From assembly GCF_002980625.1 (NCBI RefSeq), contig NZ_PVLR01000024.1:62001-126000 (forward strand): a DNA stretch of 64,000 bases, written 5' to 3'. Of this stretch, positions 16,245 to 28,419 are shown piece by piece; the stretch's first letter is position 1; each line of letters starts with the position of its first letter. The translations under genes and the position numbers were made by a program. The notes below the pieces were generated by a model. That model did not search any database. It was not told the DNA's origin and saw only the letters and a program-made list of their open reading frames with translations. The stretch comes from Malikia spinosa. Its GTDB lineage: Bacteria; Pseudomonadota; Gammaproteobacteria; Burkholderiales; Burkholderiaceae_C.

Positions 16245-17729
16245 TCAGCCCAGGTCGGCCGAGAATCGCCAGCCCGACTTCTGCCAGGCCGCCACTTCCT
16301 CCTCGACCAGCCAGGCCGACTGCGGAAAACCGCGCGCCCAGCCGGTCGTGGCGCTCAGCTTGAACTGGCGCGACTTGTAGCTCAGCTGCAGCGGCGTGAT
16401 GTCGGGGTCCTTGCGCGCATGACACAGCAGCACCGCCAGCCGCAGGCAGAGCAGCTGCTTGGCGAACAGCTCGTCGTCCAGGATGTCCTCGATCTTGCGC
16501 AGCTTGCCGCGCTGGCCCAGCACCAGCTGGCTCATGCGGTGCAGCTCCTGCAGCGTGAAGCCCGGTGCATCGACATGGTCGAGGATATAGGCGCCATGGC
16601 GGTGCATGTCGCTGTGCGAGATATGAGTGCCGATCTCGTGCAGTCGCGCCGCCCAGACCAGCTTTTGCGAATAGCGCTCATTGTTCGGATCGGGAACGGC
16701 GATCTGCGCAAACAGTTCGGTCGCGATCCGCCCGACGCGGCCAGCATGGAGCTGGTCCACGCCGTAGCGTTCGCACAACCAGTTCACGGTGCGCTCGCGC
16801 ACGTCGGTCGAATCGTTCTCGCGGTCGATCAGGTCGTAGAGCGCGCCCTGGCGCAATGCACCTTCCGCTTTCACCAGACTTTCGAGCTTGAACAGATCGA
16901 ACAGCGCACGCAGCACGCCGATGCCGCCGCCGATCACCGGGCGCCGGTCGTCCTTCAGGCCCTCGAGCCGCAGATGATCGGGGTGGCCGGCGCGCAGCAG
17001 CTTGTCGGTCAGCCAGTCGAGGCCGGCGCGCGTGATCTGGCCTGCCGGCCAGCCGTTGAGCGTGAGGATCTCGGCCACGGCGCCGACGGTGCCCGAGCTG
17101 CCGTAGGCGGTGTCCCAGCTGCCGACCGGATAGGCGTCGAGCGCCTCATCGAGCACGGCCTTGGCCGCGATTTCCGAGGTCTGCAGTGACTGCTGCGTGA
17201 TCTGGCCGCGCGGAAAGTAGCGCGACGACCAGGCCACGCTGCCGAGGCGGTAGGACTCCATCTTGCTCGCGCTGTAACCCTGGCCCAGTATGACCTCGGT
17301 CGAGCGTCCGCCGATGTCGATCACCAGCCGCTTCTCGTCCGACTGCGGCAGCAGGTGCGACACGCCCTGGTAGATCAGCCGCGCTTCCTCGTGACCCGAG
17401 ACGACCTCGATCGGAAAGCCCAGTATCTCCTGGGCGCGGCGCGTGAAGTCGTCGCGGTTTCTGGCCTCGCGCAGGGTCTGCGTGGCGACCGCGCGCACCT
17501 GGTGCTTCTGGAAGCCCTGCAGCCGCTCGGCAAAGCGAGCCAGGCATTCCCAGCCGCGCTCCATCGCCACCAGGCTCAGGTTCTTGTTCTCGTCAAGGCC
17601 GCTGCCCTGGCGCACCGTTTCCTTGAGATATTCGACTCGTTCGATGTGGCCCGAGTCGTAGCGGCCGATTTCAAGGCGAAAGCTGTTGGACCCGAGGTCC
17701 ACTGCAGCCAGCAAGGTTCCGTTTTGCAT
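16245..17729 (-). CDS. ppx: Exopolyphosphatase / guanosine pentaphosphate phosphohydrolase
   Basis: A 494-residue Ppx/GppA protein that removes terminal phosphates from polyphosphate. The N-terminal actin-like ATPase domain has AAVDLGSNSFRLEIG, the P-loop-like VIDIGGRSTEVILG and SSGTVGAVAEI; the C-terminal half is an HD-like helical domain with ARLHEIGTHISH. The ATG at 17729 gives the usual N-terminus. It faces away from pstS, with the intergenic region carrying the pstS Pho box, so phosphate starvation could influence both. With ppk1 at 3.5 kb the window encodes both synthesis and breakdown of polyphosphate. Confidence 0.95.
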   Translation of the reverse strand: MQNGTLLAAVDLGSNSFRLEIGRYDSGHIERVEYLKETVRQGSGLDENKNLSLVAMERGWECLARFAERLQGFQKHQVRAVATQTLREARNRDDFTRRAQEILGFPIEVVSGHEEARLIYQGVSHLLPQSDEKRLVIDIGGRSTEVILGQGYSASKMESYRLGSVAWSSRYFPRGQITQQSLQTSEIAAKAVLDEALDAYPVGSWDTAYGSSGTVGAVAEILTLNGWPAGQITRAGLDWLTDKLLRAGHPDHLRLEGLKDDRRPVIGGGIGVLRALFDLFKLESLVKAEGALRQGALYDLIDRENDSTDVRERTVNWLCERYGVDQLHAGRVGRIATELFAQIAVPDPNNERYSQKLVWAARLHEIGTHISHSDMHRHGAYILDHVDAPGFTLQELHRMSQLVLGQRGKLRKIEDILDDELFAKQLLCLRLAVLLCHARKDPDITPLQLSYKSRQFKLSATTGWARGFPQSAWLVEEEVAAWQKSGWRFSADLG

Positions 17730-17845
17730 ATCTATTTGGAAATTTCCGCGTCAGCATACCACCTCGAACCTCCCGGCTGCCTGATGCTTGCCGCATTGCA
17801 AGCCGACTGTTGCGGCCCCGCCGATACAGAAGTTATGTGAAGATA

Positions 17846-17877
17846 ATGTCATTGATATGTCACATATCAGGCATAAA
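17846..17877 (+). promoter_or_regulatory. Pho box and -10 of the pst operon
   Basis: ATGTCAT (17846-17852), a 4-base TGAT spacer, ATGTCAC (17857-17863), then a -10-like CATAAA at 17872-17877. A partial extra repeat lies just upstream at about 17834. This is the best PhoB-type site in the window and lies directly before pstS. Confidence 0.8.
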
Positions 17878-17918
17878 GTGGGGGCTACCGAACCCACTCA
17901 TCCGAAAGGACGTCGATC

Positions 17919-18950
17919 ATGAAACGCCATTTCCTCAAGTCCATCGCAGCCGCTGCCGTCGCTGTCACCAGCTTCGCACTGCCGACCTTTGCTGCCGCTG
18001 CCGACATCACCGGCGCCGGTGCTACTTTCCCGTACCCGATGTACGCCAAGTGGGCCGAGGTCTACAAGAAGGAAACCGGTGTCGGCCTGAACTACCAGTC
18101 GATCGGTTCTTCCGGCGGCATCAAGCAGATCCGCGCCAAGACCGTGACCTTCGGCGCCACCGACGCTCCGGTCAAGGGTGAAGAGCTCGACCGCGACGGC
18201 ATGGTCCAGTTCCCGGCCATCATCGGCGGCACCGTGCCCGTGATCAACCTCGAAGGCTTCCAGCCGGGCGAGCTGCGCGTGTCCGGCACTGTGCTGGCCG
18301 ACATGTTCCTGGGCAAGATCACCAAGTGGAACGACGCCAAGCTGGTTGCCCTGAACCCGGGCAAGAACCTGCCTGACCAGTCCATCACCATCGTGCACCG
18401 CGCCGACGGTTCGGGCACCACCTTCAACTGGACCGACTACCTGAGCGCCGTCAGCAAGGAATGGGCCGACAAGGTGGGCAAGGGCGCTGCCGTCAAGTGG
18501 CCGGCTGACTCCTCCGTCGGTGGCAAGGGCAACGAAGGCGTCGCCGCCAACGTCAACCGTGTCAAGGGCGCACTGGGCTACGTCGAGTACGCCTACGTGA
18601 AGAAGAACAACATGAACTACATGCAGCTGCAGAACAAGGATGGCAAGTACGTCAAGCCTGACGACACCACCTTCTCGGCTGCCGCTGCTGGCGTGGACTG
18701 GAACAGCGCACCGGGCATGGGCGTGTCGATGGTCGATGCCAAGGGTGCCAACAGCTGGCCCGTCACGACCGCTTCCTTCATCCTGATGTACAAGAGCCCG
18801 GAAGACAAGACCGCTTCGCAAGAAGCCCTGAAGTTCTTCTCCTGGGCCTTCAAGAACGGCAAGAAGCTGGCCATCGATCTCGACTACGTGCCGATGCCTG
18901 ACGCCGTGACCGCCCAGATCCAGAGCAAGGTCTGGTCGCAGATCAAGTAA
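17919..18950 (+). CDS. pstS: Phosphate-binding protein PstS
   Basis: A 343-residue periplasmic protein with a signal peptide of about 28 residues ending FAAAA before DITGAGATFPYPMYAKW. The phosphate site loops are visible: GAGATFPYP, SIGSSGGIKQI and HRADGSGTTFNWTDYL. It captures phosphate for the PstCAB importer. The ribosome site AAAGGA lies before the ATG. A Pho box precedes it, and a strong hairpin separates it from pstC, which would favour high PstS relative to the membrane proteins. Confidence 0.97.
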   Translation: MKRHFLKSIAAAAVAVTSFALPTFAAAADITGAGATFPYPMYAKWAEVYKKETGVGLNYQSIGSSGGIKQIRAKTVTFGATDAPVKGEELDRDGMVQFPAIIGGTVPVINLEGFQPGELRVSGTVLADMFLGKITKWNDAKLVALNPGKNLPDQSITIVHRADGSGTTFNWTDYLSAVSKEWADKVGKGAAVKWPADSSVGGKGNEGVAANVNRVKGALGYVEYAYVKKNNMNYMQLQNKDGKYVKPDDTTFSAAAAGVDWNSAPGMGVSMVDAKGANSWPVTTASFILMYKSPEDKTASQEALKFFSWAFKNGKKLAIDLDYVPMPDAVTAQIQSKVWSQIK

Positions 18951-18967
18951 GAGGCTTCTAGCTTCCC

Positions 18968-19009
18968 CAGACATTGCGCCCGTGATCCGTCACGCTGGCG
19001 CAATGTCTG
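18968..19009 (+). terminator. Strong hairpin between pstS and pstC
   Basis: A 13-bp stem (18968-18980 with 18997-19009) with an inner 5-bp CGTGA/TCACG extension, followed by TTTCTTC. It could act as a partial terminator or stabilise the pstS 3-prime end, a common arrangement for binding-protein genes. Confidence 0.75.
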
Positions 19010-19054
19010 TTTCTTCAACTCAACACATCACACACCATGAGCGTGGGAGCTACC

Positions 19055-20035
19055 ATGAGCCTACCCGAGGCAGCCGCCGGACGTGACGAGCAGCGCATGC
19101 TCTCCATCGTCAAGCGCCAGCAAATCCAGGATTTTCTCTTTCACAAGATCACGCTGACCTTTTCGCTGATCGTGCTGGTCGCATTGCTGGGCATCATCGT
19201 CTCGCTGTTCGTCAACGCCTGGCCAGCTTTCCAGAAATTCGGTTTCGAGTTCATCTGGCGTGTCGAATGGGACATCGTCAACGAGGAATTCGGTGCCGCC
19301 ATCGCCGTCGTCGGCACCCTGGTCAGCGCGACCATTGCGCTGCTGATCGCCGTGCCGCTGTCCTTCGGTGTCGCCCTGTTCCTGACCGAAACCTGCCCGG
19401 TCTGGCTGCGTCGCCCGCTGGGCACTGCAGTCGAGCTGCTGGCCGCGGTGCCGTCCATCATCTACGGCATGTTCGGCCTCTTCATCTTCGCCCCGCTGTT
19501 TGCCGAGCACGGCCAGCCCGCGCTGCAATCCACCCTGGGCCAGATGCCGCTGATCGGCACCTTCTTCGGTGGCGCGATGAACGGCATCGGCATCCTGGCC
19601 GCCGGCCTGGTGCTGGCCTTCATGGTGCTGCCCTTCGTCGCTGCGGTGATGCGCGACGTGTTCGAGATCGTGCCCCCTATCCTGCGCGAGTCGGCTTACG
19701 GCCTGGGTTGCACGACCTGGGAAGTGGTGCGCAACGTGGTGCTGCCCTACACGCAAAAGGGCGTCGTCGGTGGCGTCATGCTGGGCCTGGGCCGCGCCCT
19801 GGGCGAGACCATGGCCGTGACCTTCGTGATCGGCAACTCGAACAAGCTCAGCGCCTCGCTGTTTGCGCCCGGTACCTCGATCGCCTCGACCCTGGCCAAC
19901 GAGTTCGGTGAAGCCGCCGACATGCACATGTCGGCCTTGTTCGGTCTCGGTTTCCTGCTGTTCGTGATCACCTTCTTCGTGCTGGCCATCGCCAAGGTCA
20001 TGCTGATCCGCGCCGAAAAGGCCAAGGGCAACTGA
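19055..20035 (+). CDS. pstC: Phosphate ABC transporter permease PstC
   Basis: A 326-residue inner-membrane permease with six predicted segments. It carries the coupling loop typical of PstC (REGAYGLG-like, here RESAYGLGCTTWEVV) and GRALGETMAVTFVIGNS, the motif that contacts PstB and phosphate. I prefer the ATG at 19055, with GGGAG five bases upstream; an in-frame ATG at 19037 lacks a ribosome site. The N-terminus has about 30 hydrophilic residues before the first segment. It pairs with PstA from the next gene. Confidence 0.95.
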   Translation: MSLPEAAAGRDEQRMLSIVKRQQIQDFLFHKITLTFSLIVLVALLGIIVSLFVNAWPAFQKFGFEFIWRVEWDIVNEEFGAAIAVVGTLVSATIALLIAVPLSFGVALFLTETCPVWLRRPLGTAVELLAAVPSIIYGMFGLFIFAPLFAEHGQPALQSTLGQMPLIGTFFGGAMNGIGILAAGLVLAFMVLPFVAAVMRDVFEIVPPILRESAYGLGCTTWEVVRNVVLPYTQKGVVGGVMLGLGRALGETMAVTFVIGNSNKLSASLFAPGTSIASTLANEFGEAADMHMSALFGLGFLLFVITFFVLAIAKVMLIRAEKAKGN

Positions 20036-20063
20036 TCAAGGGCCACTCACCCGCGAGATAAAC

Positions 20064-20924
20064 ATGGATATGCAAAATACTTCCCTCCTGTATCGCCGTC
20101 GCAAGATGGTCAACGCGATCGGCCTGACCCTGTCCATGGCTGCCATGGTGCTGGGCCTGGTCGTGCTGCTCTGGATTCTCAGCGTGCTGTTCGCCAACGG
20201 CCTGGCCGCGCTGGACTGGAACATGTTCAGCCAGTCGACCCCGGCTCCCGGCACCGAGGGCGGCGGTCTGGCCAACGCCATCTACGGCAGCCTGCTGATC
20301 GTGGGCTTCACGATCCTGATCGCAACCCCGATCGGCGTCTTCGCCGGTGTCTATCTGGCCGAATACGGCGACCAGAGCAAGACCGCCGAGCTGACCCGCT
20401 TCGTGACCGACATCATGCTGTCGGCGCCCTCGATCGTGCTGGGCCTGTTCGTCTATGCCATCTTCGTGGCCCAGGTCGGCCACTTCTCGGGCTGGGCCGG
20501 CACCATCGCGCTGTCGCTGATCGCGATTCCCGTCATGGTCCGCACCACCGAGAACATGCTGCGCCTGGTCCCGCCCACGTTGCGTGAAGCGGCCTTCGGC
20601 CTCGGCGCACCGCGCTGGAAGGTCGCCACCTTCATCACCCTGCGCGCAGCCAAGAGCGGCGTCATCACCGGCTTGCTGCTGGCCATCGCCCGCATCAGCG
20701 GCGAGACCGCACCGCTGCTGTTCACCGCGCTGAACAACCAGTTCTTCAGCTCGGACATGTCCAAGCCGATCGCCAACCTGCCGGTCGTGATCTACCAGTT
20801 CGCCATGAGTCCCTACGACAACTGGGTCCGTCTGGCCTGGGGCGGCGCGCTGCTGATCACCATGACCGTGTTGGTGCTCAACATCCTGGCCCGCGTCTTC
20901 TTCCGCGAAAAGGTGGCCGGCTGA
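20064..20924 (+). CDS. pstA: Phosphate ABC transporter permease PstA
   Basis: A 286-residue permease with six membrane segments. Landmarks are [31 protein letters not shown] and the coupling and phosphate segment [14 protein letters not shown] ... [14 protein letters not shown]. It forms the channel with PstC, and lies 28 bp after pstC. The ribosome site is weak (GCGAGATAAAC before the ATG). The following 60-bp gap leads to pstB. Confidence 0.95.
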   Translation: MDMQNTSLLYRRRKMVNAIGLTLSMAAMVLGLVVLLWILSVLFANGLAALDWNMFSQSTPAPGTEGGGLANAIYGSLLIVGFTILIATPIGVFAGVYLAEYGDQSKTAELTRFVTDIMLSAPSIVLGLFVYAIFVAQVGHFSGWAGTIALSLIAIPVMVRTTENMLRLVPPTLREAAFGLGAPRWKVATFITLRAAKSGVITGLLLAIARISGETAPLLFTALNNQFFSSDMSKPIANLPVVIYQFAMSPYDNWVRLAWGGALLITMTVLVLNILARVFFREKVAG

Positions 20925-20985
20925 GCTGTCTCGCCCGCCCGAACCCGATCCTCCACCTGAACCCCTTCAGCGAGAACCCCCTCTC

Positions 20986-21762
20986 ATGACCGCCACCACC
21001 CCCGAGCTCAAGAACGCCATCGAGGTGCGCAACCTGAACTTCTACTACGGCAAGTTCCAGGGCCTCAAGAACATCAACCTCGACATCGCCGAGCACAAGG
21101 TCACCGCCTTCATCGGTCCGTCGGGCTGCGGCAAGTCCACCTTGCTGCGCACACTCAACCGCATGTACAGCCTGTATCCGGGCCAGCGGGCCGAGGGCGA
21201 GATCAACTTCTACGGCAACAACGTGCTCGACCCCAAGCAGGACTTGAACCTGCTGCGCGCGCGCATCGGCATGGTGTTCCAGAAGCCCACGCCGTTCCCG
21301 ATGTCGATCTACGACAACATCGCCTTCGGCGTCAAGCTGTACGAGAACCTCAGCAAGTCCGACATGGACGACCGCGTCGAATGGGCGCTGACCAAGTCCG
21401 CGCTCTGGAACGAAGCCAAGGACAAGCTGCAGCAAAGCGGCCTGTCGCTGTCCGGCGGCCAGCAGCAGCGCCTGTGCATCGCGCGCAGCGTGGCAGTCAA
21501 GCCCAAGGTGCTGCTGCTCGACGAGCCGACCTCGGCGCTCGACCCGATCTCGACCGGCAAGGTCGAGGAGCTGGTGCACGAGCTCAAGAAGGACTACACG
21601 ATCGCGATCGTGACCCACAACATGCAGCAGGCTGCCCGTTGCTCCGACTTCACCGCCTACATGTACCTGGGCAACCTGGTCGAGTACGGCACCACTGAGC
21701 AGATCTTCTTCAAGCCCCAGCGCAGCGAAACCGAAGACTACATCACAGGAAGGTTTGGTTGA
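20986..21762 (+). CDS. pstB: Phosphate ABC transporter ATPase PstB
   Basis: A 258-residue ATPase. Walker A is GPSGCGKST at residues 44-52, the Q-loop is in [15 protein letters not shown], the signature is [14 protein letters not shown], Walker B is [12 protein letters not shown] and the switch His is in [16 protein letters not shown] is specific for PstB. It powers phosphate import through PstCA, and passes information on phosphate to PhoU and PhoR. phoU begins three bases after its stop. Confidence 0.97.
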   Translation: MTATTPELKNAIEVRNLNFYYGKFQGLKNINLDIAEHKVTAFIGPSGCGKSTLLRTLNRMYSLYPGQRAEGEINFYGNNVLDPKQDLNLLRARIGMVFQKPTPFPMSIYDNIAFGVKLYENLSKSDMDDRVEWALTKSALWNEAKDKLQQSGLSLSGGQQQRLCIARSVAVKPKVLLLDEPTSALDPISTGKVEELVHELKKDYTIAIVTHNMQQAARCSDFTAYMYLGNLVEYGTTEQIFFKPQRSETEDYITGRFG

Positions 21763-21764
21763 TC

Positions 21765-22466
21765 ATGGTTGAAAAGCATATCTCCAGTCAGTTCGACGCC
21801 GAGCTCAACCGCATCTCGACCCAGGTGCTCGAGATGGGCGGCGTGGTCGAGTCGCAGCTGCAGCAGGTGCTCTACGCGCTGTCGCACCTGAGCGCCGAGA
21901 CCTGCACCCAGGTGCTCGAGATCGAGGACAAGGTCAACCGCATGGAAGTGCAGATCGACCATGACGTGACCTCGACCATGAGCCGGCGCCAGCCGACCGC
22001 GCGCGACCTGCGCCTGCTGGTCGGCACGGCCCGCATCATCATCAACCTCGAGCGCGCCGGCGACGAGATCTGCACCATCGCCAAGATGCTCAAGTCCACG
22101 CTGGACAACGGCATGCCGCGCGCGTTGCCGACCACCGAGCTGCGCGTGGCCGGCAGCCTGGCTTCCGACCTGCTGCACCGCTCGCTCGACGCCTTCGCCC
22201 GCATGGATGTCAAGGCGGCTCTGGCCGTGATCAAGGGCGACGAGGCGATCGACGTCGAGCACGAAGGCCTGACGCGCAAGCTGCTGACCTACATGATGGA
22301 AGATCCGCGCACCATCAGCTCGGGGCTCAACCTGCTGTTCCTGGCGCGCGCGATCGAGCGCATCGGCGACCATGCTGCCAACATCGCCGAGGCGGTGATC
22401 TACATCGCCAAGGGCGCCGACGTCCGTCACACCACGGAAGCGGAGCGGGAGGCTGCCATCAAATGA
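21765..22466 (+). CDS. phoU: Phosphate signalling protein PhoU
   Basis: A 233-residue all-helical protein with two PhoU repeats. It begins MVEKHISSQFDAELNRIS, and shows the metal-binding-type helix segments around IEDKVNRMEVQID, LERAGDEICTIAK and IERIGDHAANIAEAV. It mediates inhibition of PhoR kinase when phosphate is plentiful. The ATG at 21765 gives the familiar N-terminus; a TTG at 21759 overlapping the pstB stop has better spacing to GGAAGG and is an alternative. Its stop overlaps the phoB start. Confidence 0.95.
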   Translation: MVEKHISSQFDAELNRISTQVLEMGGVVESQLQQVLYALSHLSAETCTQVLEIEDKVNRMEVQIDHDVTSTMSRRQPTARDLRLLVGTARIIINLERAGDEICTIAKMLKSTLDNGMPRALPTTELRVAGSLASDLLHRSLDAFARMDVKAALAVIKGDEAIDVEHEGLTRKLLTYMMEDPRTISSGLNLLFLARAIERIGDHAANIAEAVIYIAKGADVRHTTEAEREAAIK

Positions 22467-23187
22467 GGAAGATGCCGCGCGTGCTGGTGGTGGAGGACGA
22501 GCCGGCGATCGCTGAACTGATCGCCGTCAACCTGCGCCACAACGGCTTTGCCCCCACGGTGGTGTTCGACGGTGCCGCTGCGCAACGCGAGATCGATGCC
22601 GTCCTGCCCGATGTCGTCCTGCTTGACTGGATGCTGCCGGGCGAGAGCGGCGTTGCGCTGGCCAAGCGCTGGCGCTCGCAGGAGCGCACCAAGCCAGTTC
22701 CCATCATCATGCTGACGGCTCGGATCGAGGAGTCGGACAAGGTGCAGGGACTCGATGCCGGGGCCGACGACTATGTCACCAAGCCGTTCTCGACCCATGA
22801 GCTGCTCGCGCGCATCCGCGCCGTCCTGCGTCGCCGCGCGCCTGAAATCGTCAACGATTCGGTCCAGGTCGGCGAGCTGCACCTCGATGCCGCGACCTAC
22901 CGCGTCAGCCACCAGGGGCGCGAGCTCAAGGTCGGCCCGACCGAGTTCAAGTTGCTGCATTTCCTCATGAAGCATCCCGAGCGCGTGCACACGCGCGGTT
23001 CGCTGCTGGACCGGGTCTGGGGTGATCATGTGTTCATCGAAGAGCGCACGGTCGACGTGCATGTCAAGCGCCTGCGCGAGTCGCTTGGCGAGGCTGGCAA
23101 GATGATCGAGACCGTGCGCGGTGCCGGTTATCGCCTGAGCGCCCAGGCCGTGCTCAGGCTGGCCAAGGCCGGCATCGCTGCCTCGGC

Positions 23188-23191
<4 letters not shown>
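22463..23191 (+). CDS. phoB: Phosphate regulon response regulator PhoB
   Basis: A 242-residue OmpR-family regulator. The receiver domain has EDEP, the phosphoacceptor Asp55 in VVLLDWMLPG, a conserved Thr in MLTAR and the Lys in VTKPFS. The C-terminal winged-helix domain includes GPTEFKLLHFLM and RTVDVHVKRLRESL. It should bind the Pho-box-like repeats noted before ppk1, the porin and pstS. The start overlaps phoU (ATGA), with GGAGG ten bases upstream; the stop overlaps phoR. The last 15 residues (VLRLAKAGIAASA) exceed E. coli PhoB. Confidence 0.96.
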
Positions 23192-24531
<1,340 letters not shown>

Positions 24532-26247
24532 TCAGCGCCTGAGGTAGACCAGCAACCCGTCGCGGTTCTCGCGCAAGCGCGGTACCTTGCGCAAGGCGCG
24601 CCACTGCGACAGGTCGACCGTCTGCGCCAGCGTATTGAGGGCCTTGGGCTCGACCACCAGCAGTTGGCAGCTGCTGCGTCGCTGCCGGCGGGCGCGCTCG
24701 AGCTCGAGGCCGCCGTGGTACTGCAGACCCGTGATCTGCGAGGCACTGAGCCCGTGCACCAGCACGCAGCTGGACCCGGGCGTCAAGGCCGCGATGCGCC
24801 GCGAGATCGGCTCCTGTCCCATGCCGTAGTTCAATGCCGGCAGCCAGAGCGTCATCAGCAGCAGCCAGCACAGCGTGCTGCCGCCAGCCGACAGCACCAG
24901 TCCCTTCCAGAGTGCCGGCCGGTAGCGGCCGAGCCGCCAGGCCAGTGCGCCAATCCAGGCCAGTGTGCCGAGCAGGGCCGCCAGCAGCAGCGTCCAGTCC
25001 AGTTCCGGCTTGAAGCCGGGCAGCAGTCGCAGCACGTTGGCCGCCGGCTTGGCCGGCAGGCCGGTCTGCAGTGCCAGCCAGTAGAACCAGATCAGCAGCG
25101 CGCAGCCGCTGAAGAACAGCAGCGCGAACCAGTCGACCAGCGCGGTCACGCTGCGCGACAAGGTCGGCAGCGCGAAGGCGGCCAGACAGGCCAGCGCCGG
25201 CAACGCCAGCAGCAGCGCGCGATCGCTGGCATCGAGCAGCCAGCAGGAAACCATGCCGACGGTGGCGAACCAGAGCGGCAGCAGCAGGTGGGTGTTGCCC
25301 AGGCGTCGGCGCCAGCGCCAGACGGTCAGCAGTGCCAGCAGGCCGGCCGGCCAGCTGAACCAGAGCAGCAGGCGGCCAAAGCGGCGCCAGTGCGCCAGGT
25401 CGGTCCAGGCCGCCCAGTCGCTGAGCTGCTCGAAGCGGCGCGGCAATTCAAGTTGCCATGCCAGCAGTGCCGCCAGCAAGGTACCGGACGCACAGAAAAC
25501 CAGCAGCCAGACATCGCCCCTTACCCTGGGCCCCGATCGGACCATGGCCAGTGACCACAGCAGCCAGCCCATGCCCAGCACCAGGCCGATCCAGGGTGCG
25601 CCGCTGAGCGCCAGGCCGACCGCGCCCAGCCACCAGGCCGCCGCGCTGAGTCCGCGCCATTGGGCGTTCGGACTCGCCAGGCGGGCGCAGGCGTAGAGCA
25701 GCAGCGAAGCAAAGGCCAGTTGCGCGGCGTCGGGCGTGGATTCATGCGCCAGCTGAGCCAGCCCCAGGCTGGCGATCAGCGCCAGCAGCGCCGCATCGGC
25801 CAGCGCGCGCGCATAGTCCTGCGGGCTGGCTTCGCCGCCAAAGGCGAACGCCACCGGTTGTGCATTGGGCCGGCGGGCCAGGTGATAGGTCGCCTTCCAG
25901 GTCCAATGCAGTGCCAGCGCCAGCAGCAACCCGTAGGGCAGGCGGGCGGCCAGGTCGGCCGGCAGAAAGGGCAGCAGCTGGATGCTGGCGGCACCGAGCC
26001 AGTAGGGCAGCCAGGCCTGGACCGCCGCGCGCTCGCCGAGCACCTGCGGCTGCAGCCAGTCGCCCGAACCCTGCGCCATGTCGAGCATGACGCCGAAGGA
26101 GGCCAGATCCGGCCCGCTCCAGGGCTGGCGGCCCAGCAAGCCGGGCAGCACGTAGATCAGTCCGAGCAGCAGCAGGATCCAGCGCGGGAACCGGCGCGCC
26201 GCCAGCTGGGAGACGATCGCGGGGGTAGGGGAATGCAGGTCAGGCAC
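24532..26247 (-). CDS. ArnT/GT39-type membrane glycosyltransferase
   Basis: A 571-residue protein with about a dozen predicted membrane segments and a C-terminal soluble region. The N-terminal segment is followed by LGRQPWSGPDLASFGVMLDMA, with the acidic loop residue expected of GT-C enzymes, and then QVLGERAAVQAWLPYWLG. The layout resembles ArnT and other GT39 enzymes that move sugars from undecaprenyl phosphate to lipid A or glycans in the periplasm. I use a GTG start at 26247, with GGAG five bases upstream; longer frames run into rpmE2. Donor and acceptor are unknown. Confidence 0.75.
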   Translation of the reverse strand: MPDLHSPTPAIVSQLAARRFPRWILLLLGLIYVLPGLLGRQPWSGPDLASFGVMLDMAQGSGDWLQPQVLGERAAVQAWLPYWLGAASIQLLPFLPADLAARLPYGLLLALALHWTWKATYHLARRPNAQPVAFAFGGEASPQDYARALADAALLALIASLGLAQLAHESTPDAAQLAFASLLLYACARLASPNAQWRGLSAAAWWLGAVGLALSGAPWIGLVLGMGWLLWSLAMVRSGPRVRGDVWLLVFCASGTLLAALLAWQLELPRRFEQLSDWAAWTDLAHWRRFGRLLLWFSWPAGLLALLTVWRWRRRLGNTHLLLPLWFATVGMVSCWLLDASDRALLLALPALACLAAFALPTLSRSVTALVDWFALLFFSGCALLIWFYWLALQTGLPAKPAANVLRLLPGFKPELDWTLLLAALLGTLAWIGALAWRLGRYRPALWKGLVLSAGGSTLCWLLLMTLWLPALNYGMGQEPISRRIAALTPGSSCVLVHGLSASQITGLQYHGGLELERARRQRRSSCQLLVVEPKALNTLAQTVDLSQWRALRKVPRLRENRDGLLVYLRR

Positions 26248-26263
26248 CGTGGCTCCAGTATAA

Positions 26264-26291
26264 AAAAAAGCAGCCCTGAGGCTGCTTTTTT
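26264..26291 (-). terminator. Terminator after rpmE2
   Basis: A 12-bp stem AAAAAAGCAGCC/GGCTGCTTTTTT with a CTGA loop, 23 bp beyond the rpmE2 stop. Because the arms are A-rich and T-rich it can work in both directions; it lies just upstream of the GTG of the glycosyltransferase gene. Confidence 0.92.
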
Positions 26292-26314
26292 CCGTGCTCG
26301 CAAGCGACCAAGAA

Positions 26315-26572
26315 TTACTTGGCGGTGGTGCGGCCGAAGCGGTTGCGGAACTTCTCCACGCGACCACCCATGCTGTCGACCGACTTCTGGGTACCGGTGT
26401 AGAAGGGGTGCGATTCGCTCGAGGTATCCAGCTTGAACAGCGGCAGCTTGCGGCCGTCTTCCATGTCGATCATCTCCTTCGTGTTGGCGCAGGAGCGGGT
26501 CACGAACTTGAAGCCGTTGGACAGGTCCACGAAGCAGACGTCGCGGTAGTTGGGGTGAATGCCTTCTTTCAT
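26315..26572 (-). CDS. rpmE2: Ribosomal protein L31 type B
   Basis: An 85-residue L31 of the longer B type: [54 protein letters not shown] and a basic C-terminus. It lacks the four-Cys zinc site of type A L31, as usual for the form that replaces it under zinc limitation or is constitutive in many betaproteobacteria. AGGA stands six bases before the ATG. The gene follows rho by about 90 bp and ends at a strong terminator. Confidence 0.97.
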   Translation of the reverse strand: MKEGIHPNYRDVCFVDLSNGFKFVTRSCANTKEMIDMEDGRKLPLFKLDTSSESHPFYTGTQKSVDSMGGRVEKFRNRFGRTTAK

Positions 26573-26660
26573 CGCATTTCCTAGTAAATATGTTCAGCGG
26601 CGGCAGCCGCATCCGGCCTATTCCAGATGAACTTTCCGCCAAAAGCCTTGGATTATAGCC

Positions 26661-27923
<1,263 letters not shown>

Positions 27924-28047
27924 GGACGTTACTCCGCAGCGGGAGTCGTGTAAGTGATGGGGGGTGGATGTCGACGCGGCTGAGCTGGCGCGTCACATCG
28001 AAAGGAGGAGGGCCTGTCCGGCGCTGTGATGGGCCATTATGACAGGA

Positions 28048-28074
28048 AACCGCCCCGGCCTTGCACCGGAGCGG
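28048..28074 (-). terminator. Terminator-like hairpin after trxA
   Basis: On the minus strand CCGCTCCGG pairs with CCGGGGCGG (one G-U) around a 7-base loop, followed by only TTTCC. It lies 13 bp past the trxA stop. The short T tract makes it weak, so some read-through into rho is likely. Confidence 0.6.
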
Positions 28075-28086
28075 CTGGATCTTGTG

Positions 28087-28419
28087 TCAGACCAGTTGCT
28101 GGTCGATGAAGGCCGTCAGCTGGGCCTTGCTCAGCGCGCCGACCTTGGTGGCAGCGAGCTGGCCGTCCTTGAACAGCATCAGCGTCGGGATGCCGCGGAT
28201 GCCGAACTTGGCCGGGACTTCGCGGTTGTCGTCGACGTTCATCTTCGCGACTTGCAGCTTGCCGTTGTAGTTGGTGGCGACCTCGTCGAGGATCGGAGCA
28301 ATCATCTTGCAGGGACCGCACCACTCGGCCCAGAAATCGACCAGCACCGGCGAGCCGGCATTGAGGACTTCGGTTTCGAAGGTTGCGTCGGTAACTTGTT
28401 TGATCAGCTCGTTGGCCAT
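28087..28419 (-). CDS. trxA: Thioredoxin 1
   Basis: A 110-residue thioredoxin with the redox site WCGPCK (Cys34 and Cys37) after VLVDFWAE, a cis-proline loop in [12 protein letters not shown], and the usual C-terminal helix. It reduces protein disulfides in the cytoplasm with electrons from thioredoxin reductase. The order trxA then rho is common in betaproteobacteria. No strong ribosome site is seen before the ATG. Confidence 0.97.
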   Translation of the reverse strand: MANELIKQVTDATFETEVLNAGSPVLVDFWAEWCGPCKMIAPILDEVATNYNGKLQVAKMNVDDNREVPAKFGIRGIPTLMLFKDGQLAATKVGALSKAQLTAFIDQQLV

